6,419 nucleotides of DNA from Fimenecus sp045631075 (GCA_045631075.1 JAZQUC010000058.1:1-6419); one strand, 5' to 3'; numbered from the stretch's first letter, positions 1-5,890 are shown. Translations and numbers: made by a program. The notes: a model not told the origin generated them from the letters alone.

Positions 1-456
1 GTCTTCAGGCTTATATTCTGTAAGACACTTTGCAAGAGCCTGATAACCGTCATAAGCTATGTACTCGTCGATATTTTCAGGGTCAATAACACCACAGTTA
101 CGAAGAGCAACACGTTCCTGCTTTGCATAGAAGTTAGTGTCGTTAAGAGATTTGATTTCTGTTTCTGTTACTGTTTCATCATAGAGAAGTCTTGTAACAA
201 TTCTACCCTTGAGAAGGTGTTCTTCAACGATTTCAGGGATATCTTCAACCTTAACCTGTGAATAGAAGCTTCCTTCAGGATAAACAATCATAATTGGACC
301 AAGAGCACAAAGACCAAAACAACCTGTTCTGATAACCTTGATTTCTTCACTAAGTCCTTTTTCAGCAATCTGAGCTTCAAGAGTCTCAATAATTGCCTGG
401 CTGTTTGAAGAGGTACAACCGGTACCGCCGCAAACAAGTACGTGTGAACGATACAT
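1..456 (-). CDS. hydB: NuoF-like subunit of NAD(P)-linked [FeFe]-hydrogenase, N-terminal 152 residues (partial at left edge)
   Basis: This is the flavoprotein subunit (HydB/HndC type) of a cytoplasmic multimeric [FeFe]-hydrogenase, which passes electrons between NAD(P)H and the hydrogen-forming subunit through FMN and Fe-S clusters. Visible are an N-terminal thioredoxin-like [2Fe-2S] domain (residues 1 to about 95) with four cysteines, C9 and C14 (VCGGTGC) and C46 and C50 (TGCFGLC), and then the start of the NuoF core (about 110 onward, with a DPENIDEYIAYDGYQAL stretch). The FMN/NAD sites and C-terminal ferredoxin domains lie beyond position 1. The start is the ATG at 456-454, preceded by AAGGAGGAAA, which begins next to the stop codon of the upstream gene, so the two are probably translationally coupled. 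The family and the fused N-terminal domain are clear. Whether the enzyme bifurcates electrons or uses NADH or NADPH cannot be told from this fragment. The symbol follows Thermotoga-style naming; hndC is the equivalent. Confidence 0.9.
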   Translation of the reverse strand, partial: MYRSHVLVCGGTGCTSSNSQAIIETLEAQIAEKGLSEEIKVIRTGCFGLCALGPIMIVYPEGSFYSQVKVEDIPEIVEEHLLKGRIVTRLLYDETVTETEIKSLNDTNFYAKQERVALRNCGVIDPENIDEYIAYDGYQALAKCLTEYKPED

Positions 457-468
457 TATGTTTCCTCC

Positions 469-831
469 TTATTTAACTGTATATTCAGCAACAGGGTTAC
501 CGTTAACGATATGGTCATTAACAACCTTTGCTACTTTATCAGCAGTCATTTTTACATAAGTTACTTTTTCTTTACCTGGCTGGATTACTTCAACAATAGG
601 CTCGTACTGGCACATACCAATACAACCTGTCTGTGATACTGTAACGCTCTTAAGATTTCTTTTTGCAACCCCACCAACAAAAGCATTAAGAACTGGACGA
701 GCACCTGCTGCGATACCGCAAGTAGCCATACCAACAACGATTCTGATTGCATCGTCACCTGTATCTTCACGAACAGTCATCTTTTGCATTGTTGCTTCTT
801 TAATAGCCATAAGCTCTGCAAGAGTTTTCAT
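469..831 (-). CDS. hndB: HndB-like thioredoxin-fold [2Fe-2S] protein of the hydrogenase operon
   Basis: This 120-residue protein is a thioredoxin-like [2Fe-2S] ferredoxin of the HndB type, a small electron-carrying subunit of NAD(P)-linked [FeFe]-hydrogenases. An N-terminal helical stretch (1-25) precedes the fold. Cysteines are at C38 (GMATCGIAAGA) and at C70 and C74 (TGCIGMC). Only three cysteines occur in the protein, whereas the related domain at the start of the neighbouring flavoprotein subunit has four. From memory, HndB homologues often share this TCGIAAGA form, so it is probably normal for the family. The start ATG (831-829) overlaps the stop of the upstream ATP-binding protein gene as ATGA, a classic coupling arrangement, and the stop at 469-471 directly abuts the ribosome binding site of the next gene. 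The role is inferred from the family and the operon. Confidence 0.87.
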   Translation of the reverse strand: MKTLAELMAIKEATMQKMTVREDTGDDAIRIVVGMATCGIAAGARPVLNAFVGGVAKRNLKSVTVSQTGCIGMCQYEPIVEVIQPGKEKVTYVKMTADKVAKVVNDHIVNGNPVAEYTVK

Positions 832-1370
832 TTATAAAGCACCTCCGTGTTTTCTTTTATAAATTCGAGTAACCACTGTGAAACTTCATAAGTATCAAGT
901 GGAACATCGCCAAGAATTCCTTTAATTTGACGAGTATCTGTAACAAATTCCTTTTCGTTGACAGGGTGCTTGTACACAAAGTCACGGTCAGTATTCATTG
1001 TTATAAGCATCTGTACCGTTGAGGCAATATCACCAAGCGGTGTAAAGTCAACGCTATCCGTTTTAAAATTTGCACGGACATTTGTACCAACGCCCAATTC
1101 GGACTCAATTTCAAGCCCGCCACCCGTTTGTTCAGCAGCCATTTTAAAAAGTGGAATACCCATACCAACCTTTCGTGTTGTTCGGGTTGTAAAGAATGGG
1201 TCAACAACACTTTTTACCTGTTCCTCACTCATACCCTTGCCATTATCATAAATTCCGATGAGCATTGTTTTGTCAACGGTATTTTCTGTAACCTCAATAG
1301 TAATAAGCGAAGCACCTGCGGTTATTGAATTCTGAGCAACATCTAAAATATTAAGAGATAGTTCTCTCAT
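828..1370 (-). CDS. small GHKL-type ATP-binding protein embedded in the hydrogenase operon
   Basis: This 180-residue soluble protein has a histidine-kinase-like ATPase (GHKL/HATPase) domain in residues 1 to about 105. An N box carries N14 (LDVAQNSITAGA). The G1 motif is D42-N-G-K-G46-M. A DPFFTTR segment lies at 57-63, a G2-like VGMGIPLF at 68-75, and a final GVGTNV at 93-98. There is no HisKA dimerisation helix with a phospho-acceptor histidine, no sensor domain and no membrane segment, so it is not a conventional sensor kinase. The remaining 75 residues are an unrecognised C-terminal tail. It could be a serine kinase-like or anti-sigma-like switch, or an ATPase acting on the complex. The start ATG shares one base with the upstream stop (TAATG), and its own stop overlaps the next start (ATGA), so it is made together with the hydrogenase subunits. 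From memory, similar proteins recur in clostridial hydrogenase operons; I know of no settled function. Confidence 0.85.
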   Translation of the reverse strand: MRELSLNILDVAQNSITAGASLITIEVTENTVDKTMLIGIYDNGKGMSEEQVKSVVDPFFTTRTTRKVGMGIPLFKMAAEQTGGGLEIESELGVGTNVRANFKTDSVDFTPLGDIASTVQMLITMNTDRDFVYKHPVNEKEFVTDTRQIKGILGDVPLDTYEVSQWLLEFIKENTEVLYK

Positions 1371-1867
1371 TATGCCATATATTTTGCAAGGATACCTGGG
1401 ATATCATCACCAACGAGCTTACCGTAAACTTCATCATTTACTGTAAGAACTGGTGCAAGACCACAAGCACCGATACAACGACAAGCCTCAAGTGAGAACT
1501 TACCATCAGCTGTACATTCATCAGGACCGATACCAAGCTGTTCTGTGATTTTGTCAACAAGGTCCTGAGCACCCTTAACATAGCAAGCTGTACCAAGACA
1601 AACTGAAATGTTGTACTGTCCCTTTGGAGAAAGTGAGAACTGTGCATAGAAAGTTGATACACCGTACACCTTTTCAAGTGGAACATCCATACCCTCAGCA
1701 ATCATAACTTGAACTTCATAAGGAAGGTAACCGTAGATACCCTGAGCCTCCTGCATTACATGCATAAGCATACTCTTGTCATCCTTATTTTTTTCAATGA
1801 CAGCTTTGAGCTGTTCCTCTTGCTCTGGTGTTCCTGCAAATGGAATGGAACTTAATTTTTTGAGCAT
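1370..1867 (-). CDS. hydC: NuoE-like [2Fe-2S] subunit of NAD(P)-linked [FeFe]-hydrogenase
   Basis: This 165-residue protein is the NuoE/24-kDa-type subunit (HydC or HndA by nomenclature) that carries one [2Fe-2S] cluster and partners the NuoF-like flavoprotein subunit. The N-terminal helical part (about 15-75) contains the family stretch GIYGYLPYEVQ and VYGVSTFYAQF. The C-terminal thioredoxin-like domain has the four expected ligands C90 and C95 (VCLGTAC) and C131 and C135 (RCIGACGLAP). C118 and C129 are additional cysteines outside the canonical set. The length is typical of the family. The start ATG (1867-1865) has a strong AAAGGAGGAAA ribosome binding site ten bases upstream. It is the first gene of the operon, with a promoter at about 1961 and a leader hairpin between. 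Identity is firm; the electron acceptor specificity is not visible. Confidence 0.93.
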   Translation of the reverse strand: MLKKLSSIPFAGTPEQEEQLKAVIEKNKDDKSMLMHVMQEAQGIYGYLPYEVQVMIAEGMDVPLEKVYGVSTFYAQFSLSPKGQYNISVCLGTACYVKGAQDLVDKITEQLGIGPDECTADGKFSLEACRCIGACGLAPVLTVNDEVYGKLVGDDIPGILAKYMA

Positions 1868-1894
1868 TTTGGAATTTCCTCCTTTGTTTATTAT

Positions 1895-1908
1895 GGCAGA
1901 AAACTGCC
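1895..1908 (-). other. leader hairpin ahead of hydrogenase operon
   Basis: A perfect 5-bp GC-rich inverted repeat, GGCAG-TTTT-CTGCC as read on the minus strand, sits in the presumed 5' leader of the hydrogenase operon, just upstream of the AAAGGAGG ribosome binding site. No U-run follows it in the direction of transcription, so it is not an intrinsic terminator for this operon. It may stabilise the 5' end of the mRNA or be a protein-binding site. On the plus strand it is followed by T-rich sequence, but no plus-strand gene precedes it. Confidence 0.45.
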
Positions 1909-1960
1909 CTCATTTTTTAATTTTTTATACCGAAATCATTACATAACAGTACATAGTAGA

Positions 1961-1990
1961 ATTATAGCAAAATAAGGATAAAAAATCTAT
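1961..1990 (-). promoter_or_regulatory. extended -10 promoter for hydrogenase operon
   Basis: On the minus strand the motif TGC-TATAAT is a perfect -10 hexamer (1966-1961) with the extended TGn element (1969-1967). The -35 at 17-bp spacing is weak (TAGATT, about 1989-1984), which an extended -10 can compensate for. Transcription would start near 1954, leaving a leader of about 85 bases before the ATG at 1867. I looked for a Rex-type operator (TTGTTAA-like inverted repeat), common near hydrogenase genes, and did not find one. Confidence 0.6.
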
Positions 1991-2063
1991 CTTTTTTGCG
2001 ATTTTAATACATATTATAAATAATTTTGGCAATTAGCACATAAAAGCATATATTTTTTTGTCT

Positions 2064-3368
2064 TTAATAACGAAAACCAACTACACTTTTCAATAAATCC
2101 ACAGCTTTTTCAAGGCTATTCTGACTTACAGTTGCAACGGAAAAAGCAACTTCGGGTTTTCCGTCACCAATTTTAGCAGGAATCACCAAAATCCCTACAT
2201 CTTCAGCCCTTTCACACAACTCATCTGTTGACATTTTTATATTGAACTCACACCTGACATAAAGTGGCGTATTATTCTTTAAAATTGTTATATTTTCACC
2301 AAGTTTTTCCACAAGCAAATCCGTAAGAATTTTAGATTTTTGTGCATAAATTTTTCGTGATTTTCTGATTTGTGAATTAAGATGTCCGTCACGGATATAA
2401 CTGCAAAGCGCTATCTGGTCCGCCTTTGAAACCGTCTGATTATACACATCTTTTTTCTTCATATATGCTTCCGTCAAACTTTTAGGAAGAATCATAAAGC
2501 TTATTCGGATTGATGGTAATAAAAGCTTTGAAAATGTGCCTAAATACACAACATTTTCGCCACCGTCAAGACCTTGCAACGACGGCGTTGGTCGGTTAAA
2601 ATAACGGAATTCACTGCCATAGTCATCTTCGATAATAAGCTTGTTATTTTTCCTTGCATAATCGGTCAAATCAAATCTTTCCCTGACGCTCATAACATCT
2701 CCCCAACGGGTTGAATACGACGGTGAAACATAGATAATATTGCTTTTTTCCCTATCGTCATTGACCTTAAAACCATAGTCACTGAAAATAGCTGTACCCT
2801 GACGATATGACAAGTCATCAAAGCAAACTGACCTTTTGTTTTTCACAAGTGGACAAAGAATATTCAAAAGGGTCTGAACACCTGCACCAACAACAATATT
2901 TTCTTCAGTACAGACACAATTTCTTGTTTCTCTGGCGTACTTTGCAATCTCGCATCTTAAATCATATTCACCTTGTGGGTCACCATAAAAAAGCAGACGC
3001 TCACCCTGTCGCAAAGCACTTTTAAGATATCTTCGCCAGATGTCCATATTAAAGCTTTCAGCATCAACACCTGACGATGAAAAGTCATATAAAATCGTGT
3101 TTTTATAATTTGAATTTTCACTTTTTGTTTCTGATTTTTTCGTTGCGTTTCCTCGTTTTGAAACATAATATCCACTCTGACTTTTCGGCAGGATATAACC
3201 ATCATCACAAAGGCACATATACCCCTGTTCAACTGTGGTTTTGCTGACATTTCTCTCTTTTGCACATCTTCGGATAGACGGCAAACGAGTACCCTCGGGC
3301 ATTTTTCCACTTTCTATAAGTTCTTTGTAATAATCATAAATCTGCATATACAATTTTCGGTTTTTCAT
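2064..3368 (-). CDS. pdxR: MocR/PdxR-family transcriptional regulator (GntR HTH plus aminotransferase-like domain)
   Basis: This 434-residue regulator has an N-terminal winged helix of GntR type (about 4-70, with GTRLPSIRRCAKERNVSKTTV), a charged linker (about 71-95) and a fold-type I aminotransferase-like domain (about 96-434). The PLP site is visible: IEDDYGSEFRY around 246-256 (D248, Y250) and the Schiff-base lysine K281 in GTFSKLLLPSIRI. The reading frame extends to a GTG at 3419, but the ATG at 3368 is the better start: AAGGGGA lies nine bases before it, and the promoter (-10 at 3434-3429) would begin transcription near 3422. It diverges from a pyridoxal kinase operon, the usual place for PdxR, so it probably controls vitamin B6 salvage in response to PLP. 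The C-terminal segment that in amino-acid-binding members reads like RLGF is here PEVAFSV, without the arginine. The symbol rests on context. Confidence 0.87.
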   Translation of the reverse strand: MKNRKLYMQIYDYYKELIESGKMPEGTRLPSIRRCAKERNVSKTTVEQGYMCLCDDGYILPKSQSGYYVSKRGNATKKSETKSENSNYKNTILYDFSSSGVDAESFNMDIWRRYLKSALRQGERLLFYGDPQGEYDLRCEIAKYARETRNCVCTEENIVVGAGVQTLLNILCPLVKNKRSVCFDDLSYRQGTAIFSDYGFKVNDDREKSNIIYVSPSYSTRWGDVMSVRERFDLTDYARKNNKLIIEDDYGSEFRYFNRPTPSLQGLDGGENVVYLGTFSKLLLPSIRISFMILPKSLTEAYMKKKDVYNQTVSKADQIALCSYIRDGHLNSQIRKSRKIYAQKSKILTDLLVEKLGENITILKNNTPLYVRCEFNIKMSTDELCERAEDVGILVIPAKIGDGKPEVAFSVATVSQNSLEKAVDLLKSVVGFRY

Positions 3369-3469
3369 TAAAACTGTCCCCTTAAAAATTGTTGATTTTG
3401 TGCATTTTATTAAAGACACTTTTATATTATTATATATCCGTCAAAATAAAAAATCAAGGGGTGACAAGG
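3369..3469. promoter_or_regulatory. divergent mocR-pdxK control region
   Basis: This 101-bp gap holds the divergent control signals. The minus-strand promoter is TTGATT (3457-3452), a 17-bp spacer and TATAAT (3434-3429). The plus-strand promoter is weaker: candidate -10 elements TATATT/TATTAT at 3423-3430 lack a good -35 at proper spacing (TTGTGC at 3398 is 19 or more bases away), which suits a regulator-activated promoter. TGTCCCCTT (3375-3383) and AAGGGGTGACA (3456-3466) form an imperfect inverted pair flanking the gap. Each contains the ribosome binding site of one gene, so the symmetry may reflect that alone. The MocR operator is presumably here but cannot be fixed by eye. Confidence 0.6.
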
Positions 3470-4297
3470 TTGAAAAAAATAGCAGTAATAAATGATATTT
3501 CCGGTTTTGGAAAATGTTCCCTTACCGTATCACTTCCTATAATTTCTGCACTTGGGCTTGAGTGCAATCCTATTCCTACTGCAATTCTTTCAAACCAGAC
3601 GGGTTACAACGATTTTTACAGCGTTGATTTTACTGAAAATATGTCACCTTACATTGATGTGTGGAAAAAACAGAATGTTCATTTTGACGCTATTCTTACA
3701 GGCTATCTTGCAAGTGAAAAACAGGTTGATATTATCCTTGATTTTATTGAAAATTTTAAAGATGAAAACACTCTTGTTTTTGTTGACCCTGTTATGGCTG
3801 ACGATGGTATTTTGTATGACACATATGACGAAAGGCTTTGCGAAAAAGTAAAAATGCTTACAAAAAAAGCAAATATTATTACACCAAATCTTACTGAACT
3901 TTGTATTCTTTGTGGTGCAGATTACAACGAAATAAGCAAAGAAGAAAACTATGAAAAAATAGATGGTCTTGCATATTCTCTTCTTAGTGATACAACAAAA
4001 ACCGTTATCGTTACAGGCATAAAGCAAGAAGATAAAATTGTAAATTTGTTTGTAGAAAAAGACCAGATTGGAACTGTTAACCGAAAGCGTTTAAACGGTA
4101 GTTATTCAGGCACAGGTGATATTTTTTCAAGCATTGTATGTGGTGGAATTACAAAGGGAATGAACATTTTTGACGCAGTAAAGCTTGCCACAGATTTTAT
4201 TCTTTTTTCAATACAAAACACCCCTACAACACTCGATTACGAACCAAACGGAGTTAATTTTCAGAGCCAGTTGGAGATGCTTATAAATGCGAAATAA
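3470..4297 (+). CDS. pdxK: pyridoxal/pyridoxamine kinase (PfkB/ribokinase superfamily)
   Basis: This 275-residue kinase phosphorylates pyridoxal, pyridoxamine or pyridoxine at the 5' hydroxyl, trapping B6 vitamers in the cell as PLP precursors. Visible are the N-terminal substrate-binding segment NDISGFGKCSLTV (8-20), the GYL turn (78-80), DPVMADDG (106-113), the ITPNLTEL block (137-144), VTG (181-183), and GSYSGTGDIFSS (210-221) with the anion hole and catalytic base D217. The length fits the PdxK/PdxY family. The start chosen is TTG at 3470, with AAGGGG six to eight bases before it; residue 2 onward (KKIAVINDISG) aligns with family N-termini. The frame stays open upstream to an ATG at 3389, but that overlaps the control region and has no ribosome binding site. 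It is the first gene of a three-gene operon and overlaps the transporter gene by 11 bases. Confidence 0.9.
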   Translation: MKKIAVINDISGFGKCSLTVSLPIISALGLECNPIPTAILSNQTGYNDFYSVDFTENMSPYIDVWKKQNVHFDAILTGYLASEKQVDIILDFIENFKDENTLVFVDPVMADDGILYDTYDERLCEKVKMLTKKANIITPNLTELCILCGADYNEISKEENYEKIDGLAYSLLSDTTKTVIVTGIKQEDKIVNLFVEKDQIGTVNRKRLNGSYSGTGDIFSSIVCGGITKGMNIFDAVKLATDFILFSIQNTPTTLDYEPNGVNFQSQLEMLINAK

Positions 4298-4814
4298 AAA
4301 ATCTCTTTTAAAAATCACATACACGGCATTTTTCACAGCAATTATACTTCTTGCCACAAGTGTTATTAAATTTTCAACAGGACTTGGTGAAGGATACATT
4401 CATTTAGGTGACTGCTTTGTTTATCTTTCCGCTTGTGTTTTGCCATTCCCCTACTGCCTTGTTGCAGGTGGTTTAGGTGGTGGACTTGCTGATATAATTT
4501 CAGGCTATGCAATCTGGTCAATTCCCACAATGATTATTAAAATGCTGAATGTATTGCCTTTTGCCCTTGTGACAAAAAAATATAAATCGAACAAAATTTT
4601 GTCAAAACACACTGTTTTAATGGCTGTTGTTTCAGGAATTATAACAATTCTTGGCTATTTCCTGACGGAATGTATTCTTTATTCTGTGGCATCAGCAACA
4701 CTTTCACTTCTCGGCAACACTATTCAGGCTGTTGCAAGTGGAATTATATTCGTAATTATTGCAAAAGCCAGTGACAAAATAAATCTTAAATCAAAACTTT
4801 CTAAAGGAGTTTAA
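4287..4814 (+). CDS. ECF transporter S component, probably for a vitamin B6 vitamer
   Basis: This 175-residue integral membrane protein looks like the substrate-binding S component of an energy-coupling factor transporter. It has about five or six hydrophobic segments (roughly 9-28, 39-52, 54-74, 78-95, 108-127 and 132-158). It begins with a short basic stretch and an ITYTAFFTAIILLA helix of the kind that contacts the T subunit, then GYIHLGDCFVYLSA, a stretch I associate with the TIGR04002-like S components. No ATPase (EcfA) or EcfT gene is in the window, so it presumably shares the energising module encoded elsewhere (group II ECF). Substrate assignment is inference from its place between pyridoxal kinase and a radical SAM gene under a MocR regulator. 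The start ATG at 4287 has GGAGA nine bases upstream and lies inside the end of the kinase gene, indicating coupling. A different pyrimidine- or thiamin-like substrate is not excluded. Confidence 0.82.
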   Translation: MRNKKSLLKITYTAFFTAIILLATSVIKFSTGLGEGYIHLGDCFVYLSACVLPFPYCLVAGGLGGGLADIISGYAIWSIPTMIIKMLNVLPFALVTKKYKSNKILSKHTVLMAVVSGIITILGYFLTECILYSVASATLSLLGNTIQAVASGIIFVIIAKASDKINLKSKLSKGV

Positions 4815-4817
4815 AAA

Positions 4818-5423
4818 ATGGCTGATATAGTTTATACTTTCGAAAACCAGGCTTACTTAAATATTACAAACGCTTGTCCTTGCAGATGCACTTTCTGTAT
4901 AAGAAACAATGGTGACAGCGTTGGTGAAGCAACAACTTTATGGTTTGAGCATAGCCCATCAATTGACGAAATAAAGGCTGAAATCGACAGTTTTGATTTC
5001 TCAAAATACAACAACTCAATTATCATTTGTGGTTATGGTGAGCCTACCTGTGCACTTCAGAATATGCTTGAAGCTTGTAAGCACTTAAAGAGCAAGGGAA
5101 TCAACATCCGTCTTAACACAAACGGACTTTCAGATTTGATTAACAAAAGAGAAACAGCAAAAGAAATCTGCGAAGTTATTGACTCGGTTTCAATAAGCCT
5201 TAATGCACCAACAAAGGAAAAATATAACGAAGTTACAAAGCCATCATTCGGTGAAAAATCATTTGATGCAATGCTTAAGTTTGCAAAGGAATGTAAGGAA
5301 TACGGAATTCCTACAAAACTCACAGTTGTTGATGTAATCAGTAAGGAAGATATTGAAGATTGTAAAAAGCTTTGTGAAAGTATTGATATTCCACTCCGAG
5401 TACGAGAATATACAGCAGAATAA
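4818..5423 (+). CDS. compact radical SAM protein associated with B6 salvage genes, function unknown
   Basis: This 201-residue radical SAM protein carries the [4Fe-4S]-binding CxxxCxxC motif as C20, C24 and C27 in NACPCRCTFC, with one more cysteine at C22. The glycine-rich SAM motif is CGYGEPTC (71-78). A strand RLNTNG (about 106-111) and SISLNAP (about 135-141) fit the rest of the partial TIM barrel. It is short and has no SPASM or other auxiliary cluster domain, similar in size to QueE- or NrdG-like enzymes. The FCIRNNGD segment after the motif resembles, from memory, the uncharacterised TIGR04038/TIGR04100 families. The ATG at 4818 has AAAGGAG eight bases before it and follows the transporter stop by three bases. 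It is the last gene of the operon before a strong terminator. I do not know its reaction; the context suggests a substrate linked to vitamin B6 or to whatever the transporter imports. Confidence 0.9.
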   Translation: MADIVYTFENQAYLNITNACPCRCTFCIRNNGDSVGEATTLWFEHSPSIDEIKAEIDSFDFSKYNNSIIICGYGEPTCALQNMLEACKHLKSKGINIRLNTNGLSDLINKRETAKEICEVIDSVSISLNAPTKEKYNEVTKPSFGEKSFDAMLKFAKECKEYGIPTKLTVVDVISKEDIEDCKKLCESIDIPLRVREYTAE

Positions 5424-5466
5424 ATGCACGACATTTTCGTTTAATAAATTACAATTTGTTTACAGA

Positions 5467-5504
5467 AAAAGCACCCAAGTTCAAACTGAACAAGGGTGCT
5501 TTTT
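5467..5504. terminator. intrinsic terminator, usable in both directions
   Basis: A 10-bp stem AAAAGCACCC/GGGTGCTTTT (5467-5476 with 5494-5503) is extended by an inner GTTC/GAAC stem (5479-5482 with 5488-5491) across a small AA/AA internal loop. A T-run ends each arm, on the plus strand after GGGTGC and on the minus strand after the complement. It lies 43 bases after the radical SAM stop and 42 bases beyond the stop of the convergent small gene, so it can terminate both. Confidence 0.9.
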
Positions 5505-5546
5505 CATGTGTGTGAGAAAGGAGTATGTTAAAACGAAATATAGAAA

Positions 5547-5789
5547 TTATGCTACTGTTGAGTTTGTGTTCTGAACACGACCGTTTGATGAGTATAAATG
5601 AAGATGTTCACCACGTGCCACAGCCTTCTTATGATTACGGATACGGATTGCACGACGGATATTGCCGATTACAATTCTTTTAACTGACTGTTCAAAAGCA
5701 ATAACCTTGTCCTCGTGCATAAAGCCATAAACGAGAAGGATTGCTACTGCTAATTCTATTAAAGTTGTGATTGCAAATGTTGTTGTCAT
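5547..5789 (-). CDS. small single-pass membrane protein, putatively SOS-controlled, function unknown
   Basis: This 80-residue protein has one hydrophobic segment near the N-terminus (about residues 4-23, FAITTLIELAVAILLVYGF), then a cytoplasmic-looking, strongly basic region (about 30-56, with IGNIRRAIRIRNHKK), and a polar tail rich in Ser, Asn and Thr. The basic side suggests an N-out/C-in orientation. I recognise no domain. The frame is open upstream to an ATG at 5834, but the ATG at 5789 is preferred because CGGAGG lies eight bases before it and the longer form would cover a leader hairpin. Its promoter (-35 at 5890-5885, -10 at 5868-5863) is followed by a perfect GAAC-N4-GTTC LexA box, and an NrdR-type palindrome lies 205 bases upstream. 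Size, topology and control resemble the small membrane division inhibitors made during SOS in other bacteria, but there is no sequence evidence for that role. Confidence 0.75.
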   Translation of the reverse strand: MTTTFAITTLIELAVAILLVYGFMHEDKVIAFEQSVKRIVIGNIRRAIRIRNHKKAVARGEHLHLYSSNGRVQNTNSTVA

Positions 5790-5818
5790 AAAATCAACCT
5801 CCGAAAATTCAATTAAGT

Positions 5819-5832
5819 GTTCGATACCGAAC
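5819..5832 (-). other. leader hairpin GTTCG-N4-CGAAC
   Basis: A perfect 5-bp inverted repeat (GTTCG, GTAT, CGAAC on the minus strand) lies in the leader of the small membrane protein gene, between the LexA box and the ribosome binding site at about 5797-5802. It has the LexA half-site letters in the wrong order for a LexA box (GTTC first), so it is more likely an RNA hairpin, a leftover half-site arrangement, or chance. Confidence 0.35.
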
Positions 5833-5838
5833 AAACTG

Positions 5839-5850
5839 GAACAAATGTTC
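5839..5850. promoter_or_regulatory. lexA box: LexA (SOS) operator, GAACAAATGTTC
   Basis: The 12-bp site GAACAAATGTTC matches the Firmicutes LexA/DinR core GAAC-RNRY-GTTC at every position. It sits about 13 bases downstream of the -10 element of the minus-strand promoter at 5863-5890, at roughly +6 to +17, where a bound repressor would block transcription. A second, imperfect copy sharing the 10-mer GAACATTTGT lies at 5890-5901, 51 bp away and just upstream of the -35 element. LexA binding itself is inferred from the motif. Confidence 0.75.
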
Positions 5851-5862
5851 TTTACAAGTCAT

Positions 5863-5890
5863 ATTATAGACATTTTTCTACAAAAGTCAA
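5863..5890 (-). promoter_or_regulatory. promoter of the small membrane protein gene
   Basis: TTGACT (5890-5885), a 16-bp spacer and TATAAT (5868-5863) on the minus strand form a near-consensus housekeeping promoter. Transcription would start near 5856, giving a leader of about 67 bases before the ATG at 5789. It is bracketed by the perfect LexA box downstream and the imperfect one upstream. Confidence 0.75.

Noticed and set aside
1868..2063. Rex (redox) operator in front of the hydrogenase operon
   Set aside because: I looked for TTGTTAA/TTGTGAA-type inverted repeats and found none with both halves.
2013..2063. Second TATAAT (2018-2013, minus) as an upstream hydrogenase promoter, and a terminator for the MocR gene
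   Set aside because: No -35 at suitable spacing accompanies this hexamer, and no GC-rich stem with a U-run follows the MocR stop in this AT-rich stretch.
3369..3419. Longer MocR start (GTG at 3419) adding 17 residues
   Set aside because: No ribosome binding site precedes it and the mapped -10 would start transcription almost at that codon; the ATG at 3368 has AAGGGGA.
3389..3469. Longer pyridoxal kinase start (ATG at 3389)
   Set aside because: The extra residues are hydrophobic translated promoter DNA, with no ribosome binding site; the TTG at 3470 fits both the ribosome binding site and the family N-terminus.
5525..5683. Plus-strand frame of 52 codons preceded by AAAGGAG, antisense to the small membrane protein gene
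   Set aside because: The GGAG is only one base from the ATG, too close to work, and the frame lies almost wholly on the opposite strand of a better-supported gene with its own promoter and ribosome binding site.
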